DNA from: Viridibacillus soli
GTDB lineage: Bacteria > Bacillota > Bacilli > Bacillales_A > Planococcaceae
Length of the DNA: 64,000 nt
Direction: 5' to 3'
Assembly (NCBI RefSeq): GCF_016612995.1
Contig: NZ_JAEOAH010000021.1
Location: forward strand, 1-64,000
The translations under genes and the position numbers were made by a program. The notes below the pieces were generated by a model. That model worked only from the letters and a program-made list of their open reading frames with translations. It had not been told where the DNA came from and did not search any database. This document shows, piece after piece, positions 44,279 to 52,914 of this stretch (position 1 is the first letter of the stretch; every line of letters starts with the position of its first letter).

Positions 44279-46189
44279 TCATCCTTCGTTTTTATTATTT
44301 TGGGTAATAATTCGGTTATAAGAATAAACCGTTAATACATAGTAAATACCGTAAATAGTAGTATAAGCAAGCATCCATATGATGACAGGCTTAGTGAAAT
44401 CCATTGAAAACAAATTCGAAAATGCTGTTAATGCTACGGCACTATGTGCAAGACCAATAATAAGTGGTACAGCGAAAACAACACACACTTGTGATGCGAC
44501 TGTTTTTCTCATTTCTTTTGCGCTGACACCCATTTTATAGAGCATATTGTATTGCGATTTATCTTCTTCTGCTTCTGTTAATACTTTGAAATAGATGATA
44601 CTACCAGTTGCCGCTAGGAAGACGAGCCCTAGGAAGCTACCAATGAATAGTAGTGATCCCATTCCTTCAATTCCGCTTTGATAATCTTCCGGTGCGCTTG
44701 AAAATTGTGCTTCATCAGGTAATGAACTAGCAATTCCTTTCGATAAATCGATTGTTGCATCATCCACTCCAATAGCACGGAATTGCACAGGCTCACCTTG
44801 TTTTTCGAGCTCTTTATAGTGCTCGTTTGTGACTACAAGTGTCATACCAGCCTTGAAGTTTAGGACAGGGACATCATGATACCCTTTCAATGTAATCTCT
44901 GTTCCCTTTTCTGCTGTAATAGTCTTACCCGCATATTTAGGCGATAGATTTTCATGATAATCAACATCAATAATAGTTGCTTTATTGTCTATTAATTGAA
45001 GTTCTTCTTTATGTTGCAGTTTAGCTAATTTGTTATATGTTGTTTCATCAATCACTGTGTAAATGCGTTTGTCTTCGTCAATACTCATTGCAGATTCAAG
45101 TTGTTTCGCTTCAAATGTGACGAACAATGCAGAGACATTTTCATCGTATATTGTAGCAGGTAGTAATGATGTTACTTTATCGTTATCGACATTCGCAGCT
45201 TGCTTGTACATAAACGTGTTTGGATCAGCAAGCTTTACACTGTCATTAATATTGTAATAAAGGCTGTAAACTGCGCCTCCAGCTGTTACTGTTGTTGCAC
45301 TCAAAATAGCGATCACGGTTAATGTACGGGCGTTACCACGCACTCGGTATAGTAATTGTGAAATGGTCATTAAGTGTAGGCCCTTCCAAAGCCATTTTTC
45401 ACGACGTTTAAATAATGATAAAACAAAGCCTGTAACACTATGGAATAGCAGAAATGTTCCTATAATGACTGTCGCTAAAATAACAAGTGGTGTGAACATA
45501 CCTAAAATACGCCATGCTTCGGATGTTAATAAGTTTTGTAATGCTAACCAGTATCCCGTGCCAATGCTCAGTAAGCCTAAGATAGCGACAATCCATGAAG
45601 GCTTCGGTGCTGCTTCACCTTTTTTGGATGCATGGAATAGATCAATTAACTTAAATTGATAAATTAAACGATAACCTTGGAATGATGTGATAAAGAAAAT
45701 GATAAAGAAAACGATTGCTGTATTTATGATTGCTTCCGTTGATAGCGTGAATGGTGCGACGACATCATAACCCATTAAACGGATTAGAATCGTAACGAAT
45801 AATTTCGAGCTAAGGAAACCTAAGAAAATACCTATTACTAATGAAAACACACCTAATAATAAATTTTCAAAAAATAACATTAAACCAATTTGGCGCTTTC
45901 TCACACCTAATAACGCATAAAGCGCTACTTCTTTTTTTCGTTTTTTCATAAAAAATGAATTTGAATATGCTATAAAAATGGCGACGAAGAAGATTAAAAC
46001 AACGGCTGCTCCACTCATAAGTGAACCCATCTTCTGTGATGTTTCCGTCATTTTGGATACGATATCGCTATATTTTAATGTAACGAAGGTAAAGTAGATG
46101 ACGATACTGAATACCATTGATGCAATATACAAAAAATATTGAGAGAAGTTTCGTGCAATATTTCTCCTCGCTAAACTAAATAACGTCAT
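44279..46189 (-). CDS. yxdM: FtsX-like ABC permease (YxdM/BceB-type)
   Basis: Permease of 636 residues in the peptide-antibiotic sensing and resistance group. Ten membrane segments, with the large extracellular domain (about 315-520) between segments seven and eight that is diagnostic of BceB-type permeases. The start MTLFSLARRNIARNFSQYF is typical. It overlaps the ATPase gene by 14 bp. Such permeases flux-sense antimicrobial peptides and signal to a partner histidine kinase; no kinase is adjacent here. Confidence 0.9.
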   Translation of the reverse strand: MTLFSLARRNIARNFSQYFLYIASMVFSIVIYFTFVTLKYSDIVSKMTETSQKMGSLMSGAAVVLIFFVAIFIAYSNSFFMKKRKKEVALYALLGVRKRQIGLMLFFENLLLGVFSLVIGIFLGFLSSKLFVTILIRLMGYDVVAPFTLSTEAIINTAIVFFIIFFITSFQGYRLIYQFKLIDLFHASKKGEAAPKPSWIVAILGLLSIGTGYWLALQNLLTSEAWRILGMFTPLVILATVIIGTFLLFHSVTGFVLSLFKRREKWLWKGLHLMTISQLLYRVRGNARTLTVIAILSATTVTAGGAVYSLYYNINDSVKLADPNTFMYKQAANVDNDKVTSLLPATIYDENVSALFVTFEAKQLESAMSIDEDKRIYTVIDETTYNKLAKLQHKEELQLIDNKATIIDVDYHENLSPKYAGKTITAEKGTEITLKGYHDVPVLNFKAGMTLVVTNEHYKELEKQGEPVQFRAIGVDDATIDLSKGIASSLPDEAQFSSAPEDYQSGIEGMGSLLFIGSFLGLVFLAATGSIIYFKVLTEAEEDKSQYNMLYKMGVSAKEMRKTVASQVCVVFAVPLIIGLAHSAVALTAFSNLFSMDFTKPVIIWMLAYTTIYGIYYVLTVYSYNRIITQNNKNEG

Positions 46190-46943
46190 CTACCTCACCC
46201 CCAATAGCAGACAATGTATCTAAAATTTCTTGGAAAAATACTTTTCGTGTTTGGTCGCGACGGTAAATTTCCTTAGATAGCTTGCCATCCTTAATGAATA
46301 TAATGCGTCGACAAAAACTAGCAGCAAAAGCATCATGTGTGACCATCATAATAGTCGATTCATTGTTGGCATTTAGTGAACTTAAGCTTTCTAATAAATC
46401 CGTTGCAGATTTTGAATCTAGCGCACCAGTTGGTTCATCAGCTAAAATAAGCGCTGGCTCTGTAACGATTGCTCTTGCAGCAGCTGTACGTTGCTTTTGA
46501 CCACCTGAAATTTGATAGGAGTATTGGCTAAGTAATGCTTCGATTCCAAAAACTTTAGCTATTTTTTGTACGCGTTTTTCTATTTCCTTTGCTGGTACTT
46601 TTGTAATTGCTAACGGTAATAGAATATTTTCTTTTACAGTTAATGAGTCTAACAAGTTGTAATCTTGGAAGATAAAGCCCAAATTATCGCGTCTGAAATC
46701 AGATAGCGCCGCTTCCTTCATATCATGAATACTTTTATCATTCATGAAAATTTTACCTTCTGATGGTGTATCAATAGTTGCAAGGAGATTTAGTAATGTC
46801 GATTTCCCTGCTCCTGAAGGTCCCATAATCCCAACGAATTCCCCGCGCTCTATTTGAAATGAAATATTTTCTAGTGCTGTGTATGCATTCGATGTCTTGC
46901 CATATGTTTTTTTAACGTTTTCTATTTTTAATAACGATTTCAT
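46176..46943 (-). CDS. yxdL: ABC transporter ATPase (YxdL/BceA-type)
   Basis: ATPase of 255 residues in the MacB/BceA group. Walker A GPSGAGKSTLLN near 40, signature ISGGQKQRTAAARA near 145, Walker B LILADEPTGALD. The GTG three codons upstream is rejected because the GAGGTG it lies in is the ribosome binding site for the ATG at 46943. Partner of the following FtsX-like permease. Antimicrobial-peptide detoxification is inferred from the family. Confidence 0.9.
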   Translation of the reverse strand: MKSLLKIENVKKTYGKTSNAYTALENISFQIERGEFVGIMGPSGAGKSTLLNLLATIDTPSEGKIFMNDKSIHDMKEAALSDFRRDNLGFIFQDYNLLDSLTVKENILLPLAITKVPAKEIEKRVQKIAKVFGIEALLSQYSYQISGGQKQRTAAARAIVTEPALILADEPTGALDSKSATDLLESLSSLNANNESTIMMVTHDAFAASFCRRIIFIKDGKLSKEIYRRDQTRKVFFQEILDTLSAIGGEVDDVI

Positions 46944-47071
46944 TTGAGTCACCTCTTCTGTTGTTTGCCGATATACATACTATATAACCCCACCCTTACA
47001 GCATATTTGTCGTAACCTTACAGGAACCTTAAATCTTACATATCCCATATCCCGAATCAATCACATGAATG

Positions 47072-47112
47072 AAAAAGAGGACTTCCCCATTTGATGGAAA
47101 GTCCTCTTTTTT
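47072..47112 (-). terminator. Terminator of the VanZ-RDD gene
   Basis: AAAAAGAGGACTTCC pairs with GGAAAGTCCTCTTTTTT around a 9-nt loop, just past the stop at 47115. Confidence 0.88.
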
Positions 47113-47114
47113 CT

Positions 47115-48260
47115 TTATTTTCTCGTTGTGTGTAGATCAGATGCTTCGTCAAAATAGAAACGTCGTTTACCTTTTCCGAACGCGACAAGTAACACGTGGA
47201 AGAACAAAACAACTATTAATAATATATTAAGTAAACCTGTTCCAAGTGCTAAAAATACCTTCAATTCATAGTACGGTGAACCGATTTGTAAATTCATATC
47301 CCCGAAAACACTTAGTACAAAGAATGTAAAGTATGTCAGGTAGATGGCAACAAAACGTTTGAACATACGTTTCCGTGTATCTGAGTCACTGATTTTACTA
47401 TCATAGCGGAAACGCATAATTTTCGAACCAATCGTATGGCCATTCCAAACTAAAGGAATGATAAAGAATACGATGAAGCAGAATAATGATTTAATCAAGA
47501 ATATGATAACAATATTGGACTCAACAAACGCTGTACTTAATTGCGATACAAAATCAATAATGAAAACATCTATTAATAAAGCGATTAATACAGGAAGTGC
47601 ACGCACGTCATCAAGAGCCATCAATCTTTCAGCCTTCGCATTAATACTTTCTTTCGATGGGAACAGCGCCAAAATTGCTGGTGCTATAAAGAAGCCAAGT
47701 ACCCCACCTACTGTATTAAGCATTAAATCATCGACGTCAAAAATACGATAAGCACAATTATAAATACCATAGATACCTGTTACTTGTGTAATTTCGTAAA
47801 ATAAAGTTAAGGCAAAAGTGAAGCCAAGTGCCTTCTTCCAATATTTTTTCTGTTGGAAGAAATAACGTAAGTAAACGCCGAACGGTAATAATAATAGGAA
47901 GTTAAAAAAGGCTTGATAAAATGCTGGCTGTTTGACTAATAATGCATATGTAGCAGGCTGAGATAAGACTATACCGCTATTTGCAAAGATGTCTGCGATG
48001 AAGCGGAACGGCATGAGTGAATAATGCTGTGTACCTGGCTGCTGCGTAATACACGTGTTACGCGATTCTGGTAGTGGTAATAATACTAAAAATAATGCCG
48101 TTATAAAGTAAAAAACAAATGAAAATATTATAAGCGTCGTTGATAATGGTAAGTATCCGTATTTACGGTATGTGTAAATGAGCCAAGGAACAAAAATAAC
48201 GATGGCTAAAAAGATAAATGTAATCATTGCGACGTAAATTGGCTGTGTATAGGCGGCCAT
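47115..48260 (-). CDS. VanZ-RDD fusion membrane protein
   Basis: Integral membrane protein of 381 residues joining two families. Residues 1-205 look like VanZ, with ITALFLVLLPLPESR, an external segment, NFLLLLPFGVYLRYFF and DVDDLMLNTVGGVLGFF, the conserved VanZ core. Residues 220-370 resemble an RDD domain (ALLIDVFIIDFV, then RFRYDSKISDSDTRKRMFKRF). AGAGGT precedes the ATG. VanZ proteins can lower teicoplanin or peptide-antibiotic sensitivity by an unclear route. It sits next to a BceAB-like exporter, which fits an envelope-stress neighbourhood, but its promoter is separate. Confidence 0.82.
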   Translation of the reverse strand: MAAYTQPIYVAMITFIFLAIVIFVPWLIYTYRKYGYLPLSTTLIIFSFVFYFITALFLVLLPLPESRNTCITQQPGTQHYSLMPFRFIADIFANSGIVLSQPATYALLVKQPAFYQAFFNFLLLLPFGVYLRYFFQQKKYWKKALGFTFALTLFYEITQVTGIYGIYNCAYRIFDVDDLMLNTVGGVLGFFIAPAILALFPSKESINAKAERLMALDDVRALPVLIALLIDVFIIDFVSQLSTAFVESNIVIIFLIKSLFCFIVFFIIPLVWNGHTIGSKIMRFRYDSKISDSDTRKRMFKRFVAIYLTYFTFFVLSVFGDMNLQIGSPYYELKVFLALGTGLLNILLIVVLFFHVLLVAFGKGKRRFYFDEASDLHTTRK

Positions 48261-48307
48261 TGTTTTACCTCTTTTCGGCTTTTTTCTAAAATAATTCTCA
48301 TCATAGC

Positions 48308-48356
48308 AAAAAAGACATTCAGTGTAAAAGTTTTTAAACTATACTCGAATGCCTTT
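48308..48356 (-). terminator. Terminator of the DUF6509-like gene
   Basis: On the minus strand AAAGGCATTC pairs with GAATGTCTTT (one G-T), with an inner AGT/ACT pair, then a T run. Confidence 0.75.
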
Positions 48357-48375
48357 ATGTTACATTATAAATTTA

Positions 48376-48666
48376 TTATTCGCCTGCTATGATGTGCACT
48401 TTGCAGAAGTTAAGAATCATTTCTTCCTCATCTTCTTCTAGTGCGAAGTCTAACATTTCTTCAGTACCTTTGTTGACGATGTAGTAATTTGCAAGCTTAA
48501 TGTCATCTTCTTTTCTTGCTGCGATTACGCGTATTTCAAGGCCGCCTTCTACAAATAGCTCGTCCTCTTCATCTACTTCGATATCTAATAAGAATTCAAA
48601 GCGTTTTCCTTCAATAATATTTGTCGGATCTAAAATTTCATCCATTGTATATGCTAAAATGTCCAT
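48376..48666 (-). CDS. DUF6509-like small acidic protein
   Basis: A strongly acidic 96-residue cytoplasmic protein. The pattern EILDPTNIIEGKRFEFLLDI followed by EVDEEDELFVEGGLEIRVI, and the tail ALEEDEEEMILNFCKVHI, match what I recall of DUF6509, a family sometimes labelled pullulanase in error. The ATG at 48666 has AAGGAG nine bases before it. No enzyme motif is visible. It is divergent from the AlaX gene. Confidence 0.65.
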   Translation of the reverse strand: MDILAYTMDEILDPTNIIEGKRFEFLLDIEVDEEDELFVEGGLEIRVIAARKEDDIKLANYYIVNKGTEEMLDFALEEDEEEMILNFCKVHIIAGE

Positions 48667-48782
48667 AAAGAATCGCTCCTTTTTTGCATGTGTCATTCAT
48701 TAATATTAAAGCAAAAATGCGATTAGTAAAGTTTTTAGCTAATTTACATGTATTTTCTTATAAAAAAGAAGGAGTGATTACT

Positions 48783-49970
48783 ATGCAGATGTTATTTTAC
48801 TATCAAGATGCGATGGTGAGGGAATTTTCGGCAACCGTTGTAAAACAAGGTATAGAGAAAGATGGGCGTACATTTATCGTGCTTGATAATACAGCATTTT
48901 ACCCTACTGGAGGGGGTCAACCTCATGATACAGGTACATTGAATGGTATTACTGTAGTTAATGTAGAAAAAGTAGCCGATGAAATTCGCCATTATATTGC
49001 AGAAGCTTTGCCAGATGGGGTTGATATAGTAAAGGGCGTACTCGATTGGGATCGCCGATTTGATCATATGCAGCAGCATGCGGGGCAGCATATTTTGACT
49101 GCAGCTTTTGTTGAACTATTCGACTATCAAACTGTGAGCTTCCATTTAGGTCGTGGGGCTGTAACGATCGATTTAGATGTTGAAAATGTTAGTGAGAGCG
49201 AGCTTGTAGCAGCAGAAGCATTGGCAAATAAAATCATTTTAGAAAACCGACCAATTGAAACAAAATGGGTGACGGAGGACGAATTAGCGCAGTATAACTT
49301 GCGTAAAGCACTTAGTGTGACCGATGAAATCCGCCTCGTCATCATCCCTGATTTCGATAATAACGGTTGTGGTGGCACTCATCCTACTTCAACGGGACAA
49401 GTTAGCGCCATTAAAATTATGTCTATTGAAAAGCAAAAACGTAAAGTACGCGTGCACTTCCTATGCGGCGGCCGCGTTTTAAGTGAGCTACATTGGCGAA
49501 AGAATGAATTAAGCCAAGCTGCGAAAATAGCAAATGCTCCTGAAAATGAAGTAGCAAATTCAGTTACTAAGCTATTAACTGTCCAAAAGGGGCTAGAGAA
49601 AGCTTTAGAAGAGGCGAAGAATCAGTTACTAGCGTGTGAAGCATTAGACCTGACGGAAGCAGCTACGGATGGTGTAACCGGCGCTATTTATGAGGAGCGC
49701 TCCATTCAAGAATTGCAAAAACTAGCTCGTATTATAGTTGCTGAAGATGCGAATGTGGTGGCACTTCTTGTTGGTAATCATGGTGATAAGTTGCAGTTTG
49801 TCGCTGCTCGTGGTGCTAATGTAGATAGCGTGAGTATGAAAGATGTTTCTACAGCCGTGCTCCCCTTACTAAATGGTAAAGGTGGTGGCAGTGATGCCTT
49901 TGTACAAGGCGGTGGCAAACAGACGATGACAGGTGCTGAATTACTAGAGAAGATGAAAGAAGTGTTTTAA
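48783..49970 (+). CDS. Alanyl-tRNA editing protein (AlaX-L type)
   Basis: Free-standing trans-editing hydrolase that deacylates Ser- or Gly-tRNA(Ala). Residues 1-240 form the editing domain with zinc ligands HAGQH (99-103) and the cysteine/histidine of GCGGTHPTS near 197; the start region TAFYPTGGGQPHDTG is typical. A coiled-coil segment follows and residues 310-395 form a DHHA1 domain ending KGGGSDAFVQGGGKQ. The ATG at 48783 has GAAGGAG; the longer upstream frame has no site. 395 residues is the AlaX-L length. Confidence 0.9.
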   Translation: MQMLFYYQDAMVREFSATVVKQGIEKDGRTFIVLDNTAFYPTGGGQPHDTGTLNGITVVNVEKVADEIRHYIAEALPDGVDIVKGVLDWDRRFDHMQQHAGQHILTAAFVELFDYQTVSFHLGRGAVTIDLDVENVSESELVAAEALANKIILENRPIETKWVTEDELAQYNLRKALSVTDEIRLVIIPDFDNNGCGGTHPTSTGQVSAIKIMSIEKQKRKVRVHFLCGGRVLSELHWRKNELSQAAKIANAPENEVANSVTKLLTVQKGLEKALEEAKNQLLACEALDLTEAATDGVTGAIYEERSIQELQKLARIIVAEDANVVALLVGNHGDKLQFVAARGANVDSVSMKDVSTAVLPLLNGKGGGSDAFVQGGGKQTMTGAELLEKMKEVF

Positions 49971-50032
49971 TTTAAAGCTGTTTTCTAAAAGATTGTTGCT
50001 ATTCAATTAACGAAGCAGGTTAGTTGAACAAG

Positions 50033-50080
50033 AAAGGATACAACATATTTTATATGACTAATATGTTGTATCCTTTAATT
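50033..50080. terminator. Bidirectional terminator
   Basis: AAAGGATACAACATATT (50033-50049) pairs perfectly with AATATGTTGTATCCTTT (50060-50076). It lies between convergent AlaX and the histidine kinase gene. Confidence 0.92.
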
Positions 50081-50166
50081 TATTTACCTTTTTTTATTTT
50101 AAGTCTTGATAAGAAAGTTAGATATAATATCTATTTCGTAGTATGTGTTTGGCTGTTTGCGTTCGG

Positions 50167-51336
50167 CTAGTTTTTTAGTAATTCTATCTCAAAGATCGTA
50201 CCAATATTATTGGCACTTTTCACATGTATTCGCCCTTTATGCTTCTCGATAATCGACCTAACGATGGAAAGACCTAACCCAGAGCCACCTAAGCTTCTTG
50301 TGCGTGATTGATCTACTCTGTAAAATGGTTCGAAAATAAATGGAAGGTCTTCCTTTTCGATTCCGATACCTGTGTCAGCGATACTGATACGAATGCAGTC
50401 ACGTTGATCATGACAGATTATCTCAATCATGCCGTTCGTTTTATTATATTTCACAGCATTTTCAATTATATTGGAAAAGACCCTATAAATAAGTATTTTA
50501 TTGCCAATTATGCTTTCTTTACAGTTGTTGAGCGTAAGTGTAATATTTTTTTCAGCACAAAGTGGAGCGACTTCCTGAGCGATTGTTTCGAACATTTGGT
50601 GGAGGTCAATTTTGTCTGAAAATTTTACAGCATGATTATTTGCAAGCATTAATAAATCTTCAACAATATCAATGAGTCTTTGTGTACTTTCTTCTGTAAT
50701 CTCCAAATTCTCCTTGTAGTCATCAATGGTGGGTGATAGTTCAAGCTTTAGTATTTGTATACCTGTTTTCATTGTCGTAAGTGGCGTTTTTAATTCGTGG
50801 GCAGCATTTGCAGCAAAGTTTTTTTGATAAGTATAGGAGTTTTCTATTCGGTGAAGCATTTTATTAAATTCTGAAGCAAGGTCACCAATTTCATCTTTTG
50901 AATTAATATTATTGATACGATCAGAAAGATTATGTTCATTAATATTCTCTATGCTTTTACGTAAATGTTTAACTGGTTCCAATGCTTTTCCAGCTACGAA
51001 ATAAATTGCACCAACACCTATAACCATAATTACAATCATCCAAATAAGACTCTGGAATTGGAATTTTTTATTTACCGTTTTCATTTCTTCTAAATACTTA
51101 CTATTTTCATTCGGTGATGAAGGTGTTTTTAAGTCAAATTCTTGTGTTTCATTAGTTTGTTTTTCATCAATTTGCATTTCTTCAATAGTTACATGCGTAC
51201 CTTCCAATCCTGTTAATGGTTGGACAAATTTGTTGTTTGCACTGCTAATAGAAATGATGGTTAATAATATTGTCGTCATGATTAGAATTACACCAGTTAA
51301 AACTGTTAGTCGCATTCTTAATGATAAATATTTCAT
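50167..51336 (-). CDS. Sensor histidine kinase
   Basis: A 389-residue kinase. Membrane segments near 8-30 and 92-112 flank a short external loop of about 60 residues. HAMP follows, then ANAAHELKTPLTTM (phosphorylated His near 182) and the ATP-binding domain (NIIENAVKYN, IADTGIGIE, LGGSGLGLSIV). It starts within the response-regulator stop (4-bp overlap). The small sensor loop suggests membrane-proximal sensing. It lies downstream of the repeat-containing secreted protein. Confidence 0.92.
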   Translation of the reverse strand: MKYLSLRMRLTVLTGVILIMTTILLTIISISSANNKFVQPLTGLEGTHVTIEEMQIDEKQTNETQEFDLKTPSSPNENSKYLEEMKTVNKKFQFQSLIWMIVIMVIGVGAIYFVAGKALEPVKHLRKSIENINEHNLSDRINNINSKDEIGDLASEFNKMLHRIENSYTYQKNFAANAAHELKTPLTTMKTGIQILKLELSPTIDDYKENLEITEESTQRLIDIVEDLLMLANNHAVKFSDKIDLHQMFETIAQEVAPLCAEKNITLTLNNCKESIIGNKILIYRVFSNIIENAVKYNKTNGMIEIICHDQRDCIRISIADTGIGIEKEDLPFIFEPFYRVDQSRTRSLGGSGLGLSIVRSIIEKHKGRIHVKSANNIGTIFEIELLKN

Positions 51337-52022
51337 AACTGATTTACCTCATTATCTTGTATAATATAGCCTTGGCCTCTAACTGTTTTAATCACCTCGA
51401 CATTCCCAAGTTCTTTGGCGATTTTTTTTCTTATCGAATGAATATGGAATTTTAACGTGTTTGATAATAAATCCACCTCACTATACCAAACATGCTCCAT
51501 TAATTCTTCAGCACTGATAATTTTGTTTTTATTGAAAATTAAATACTCTAAAATGGCATATTCTTTTTTGGTTAAATCAATAGGTGTATTATGAACAAAT
51601 CCGATTTTTTGCGCAGTATTAATCTTAATATCTGCCGCTGACACAATAGTACTTTTTTGTGAAAATGTTCGGCGCAGTAATGAGCGTATGCGAGCTTCTA
51701 ATACTTGAAAGTCGAATGGTTTTGTTACATAATCGTTTGCGCCATTATCAAGACCAATAACGACATCATCTATATCAGAGCGAGCAGATAAAATAAGGAC
51801 GCGCATGTTTTCATCTGTTTGACGAATGTGTTTTAAAACATCTATTCCATCAATTTTAGGTATGTTTAAATCAAGAATAATTAAGTCATATATATTAATG
51901 TCAAAGAGCTCTAATGCTTCTTCACCATCAAATGCTGTATCAATGGCGTATCCACTTTTATGAAGGCCTTTCACAATGAGTCTTGAGAGTGTTCTTTCAT
52001 CTTCAATTAATAATAATTTCAT
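51333..52022 (-). CDS. OmpR-family response regulator
   Basis: DNA-binding regulator of 229 residues: receiver with Asp51 in LIILDLNIPKIDG and YVTKPFDF, then a winged helix ending VIKTVRGQGYIIQ. Pairs with the overlapping kinase gene. Upstream lies a hairpin (52061-52101) and then the secreted repeat protein, a natural candidate target or partner. Confidence 0.92.
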   Translation of the reverse strand: MKLLLIEDERTLSRLIVKGLHKSGYAIDTAFDGEEALELFDINIYDLIILDLNIPKIDGIDVLKHIRQTDENMRVLILSARSDIDDVVIGLDNGANDYVTKPFDFQVLEARIRSLLRRTFSQKSTIVSAADIKINTAQKIGFVHNTPIDLTKKEYAILEYLIFNKNKIISAEELMEHVWYSEVDLLSNTLKFHIHSIRKKIAKELGNVEVIKTVRGQGYIIQDNEVNQL

Positions 52023-52060
52023 TTTCTCAATCTCCTAAATTTCAAATAAATTTGATTAAA

Positions 52061-52101
52061 TTATAAAAGCTTGCTTCGGTAATCAAAGCAAGCTTTTATA
52101 A
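52061..52101. terminator. Hairpin between the repeat-protein and regulator genes
   Basis: TTATAAAAGCTTGCTT (52061-52076) pairs perfectly with AAGCAAGCTTTTATAA (52086-52101). T-rich sequence on both sides; it may terminate or attenuate transcription into the two-component genes. Confidence 0.7.
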
Positions 52102-52221
52102 TTTTTTTCCTATCTCTGTTTAGTGAAAATTAAATAGGATATTTCAGAATCACCAATAGATTTTCATTAATTTTTAATCTCATCCAAATGGAAAACACCT
52201 TCTGGCAATTCATCTTGTCCA

Positions 52222-52683
52222 TTATTCAAAGGACTTAGTATCAGCACCTTCTATTTTAACCTCATCCATTTGGATAATAACATGTTGTCCATTAATAAGC
52301 TCAAAGGACTTAGTATCAGCACCTTCTATTTTAACCTCATCCATTTGGATAATAACATGTTGTCCATTAATAAGCTCAAAGGACTTAGTATCAGCACCTT
52401 CTATTTTAACCTCATCCATTTGGATAATAACATGTTGTCCATTAATAAGCTCAAAGGACTTAGTATCAGCACCTTCTATTTTAACCTCATACATTTGGAT
52501 AATACCTTCTGGCAATTCATCTTGTCCGTTAAATTCCTTGTGCTCAGCACTAGATAATTTGACTTCGCTTTTTTGTACTATATTTTCTTCGCTATTATCT
52601 GATGCGAATGCTGAAAGAGATGCACCTCCACCGACTAATACTCCTAATGCAAGTGCACCAATTCCTAATTGTTTAAGTATCAT
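52222..52683 (-). CDS. Secreted tandem-repeat protein, C terminus frameshifted
   Basis: A 153-residue exported protein. AGGAGG precedes the ATG; the signal MILKQLGIGALALGVLVGGG runs to SAFA near residue 28. The mature part opens NSEENIVQKSEVKLSS, then NGQDELPEGIIQMYEVK, then repeats a 25-residue unit (EVKIEGADTKSFELINGQHV plus IIQMD) with nearly perfect identity. After the last copy the sequence is five bases shorter than in the other junctions, so the frame stops at TAA. Restoring the frame would add NGQDELPEGVFHLDEIKN and a stop at 52167, an echo of the N-terminal segment. Function unknown; it lies before a two-component system. Confidence 0.72.
   Translation of the reverse strand: MILKQLGIGALALGVLVGGGASLSAFASDNSEENIVQKSEVKLSSAEHKEFNGQDELPEGIIQMYEVKIEGADTKSFELINGQHVIIQMDEVKIEGADTKSFELINGQHVIIQMDEVKIEGADTKSFELINGQHVIIQMDEVKIEGADTKSFE
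52227..52505. repeat. 75-bp tandem repeat array
   Basis: Three full copies of exactly 75 bp (52227-52301, 52302-52376, 52377-52451) and a partial fourth copy (52452-about 52505). The full copies appear identical except at the outer edge. Each encodes 25 residues, so copy-number change keeps the frame. Confidence 0.95.
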
Positions 52684-52828
52684 AAATAATCCTCCTAAAA
52701 TTGTTTTGTAACGTTACACCATTACTATAGCAATGTAATGGTTAGATCTTCGTTAGTTTTTTGATTTATGAATGATTAACACATTTTATTTAGCAACAAC
52801 CTTTATGAAAACAGCCTAATTTAAAGAT

Positions 52829-52869
52829 AGCTCACAATCGGTTCAGACAGGCTGATTGCGAGCTTTTTT
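52829..52869 (+). terminator. Plus-strand terminator-like hairpin
   Basis: AGCTCACAATC pairs with GATTGCGAGCT and a T run follows. No plus-strand gene is close upstream. Confidence 0.5.
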
Positions 52870-52876
52870 CACAACA

Positions 52877-52910
52877 AAATCAGCCTCTCTATCTTGTGAG
52901 AGGCTGATTT
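52877..52910 (-). terminator. Terminator of the second chemoreceptor
   Basis: AAATCAGCCTCTC (52877-52889) pairs with GAGAGGCTGATTT (52898-52910), directly after the stop at 52915. Confidence 0.85.
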
Positions 52911-52914
52911 CCAA

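Noticed and set aside
52227-52505. Regular repeats resembling a CRISPR array
   Set aside because: The units are contiguous 75-bp copies with no unique spacers and they encode an in-frame peptide repeat.
52270-52557. 95-codon plus-strand frame across the tandem repeats
   Set aside because: It arises from the repeat period being a multiple of three. No start signal; the minus strand has the signal peptide and AGGAGG site.
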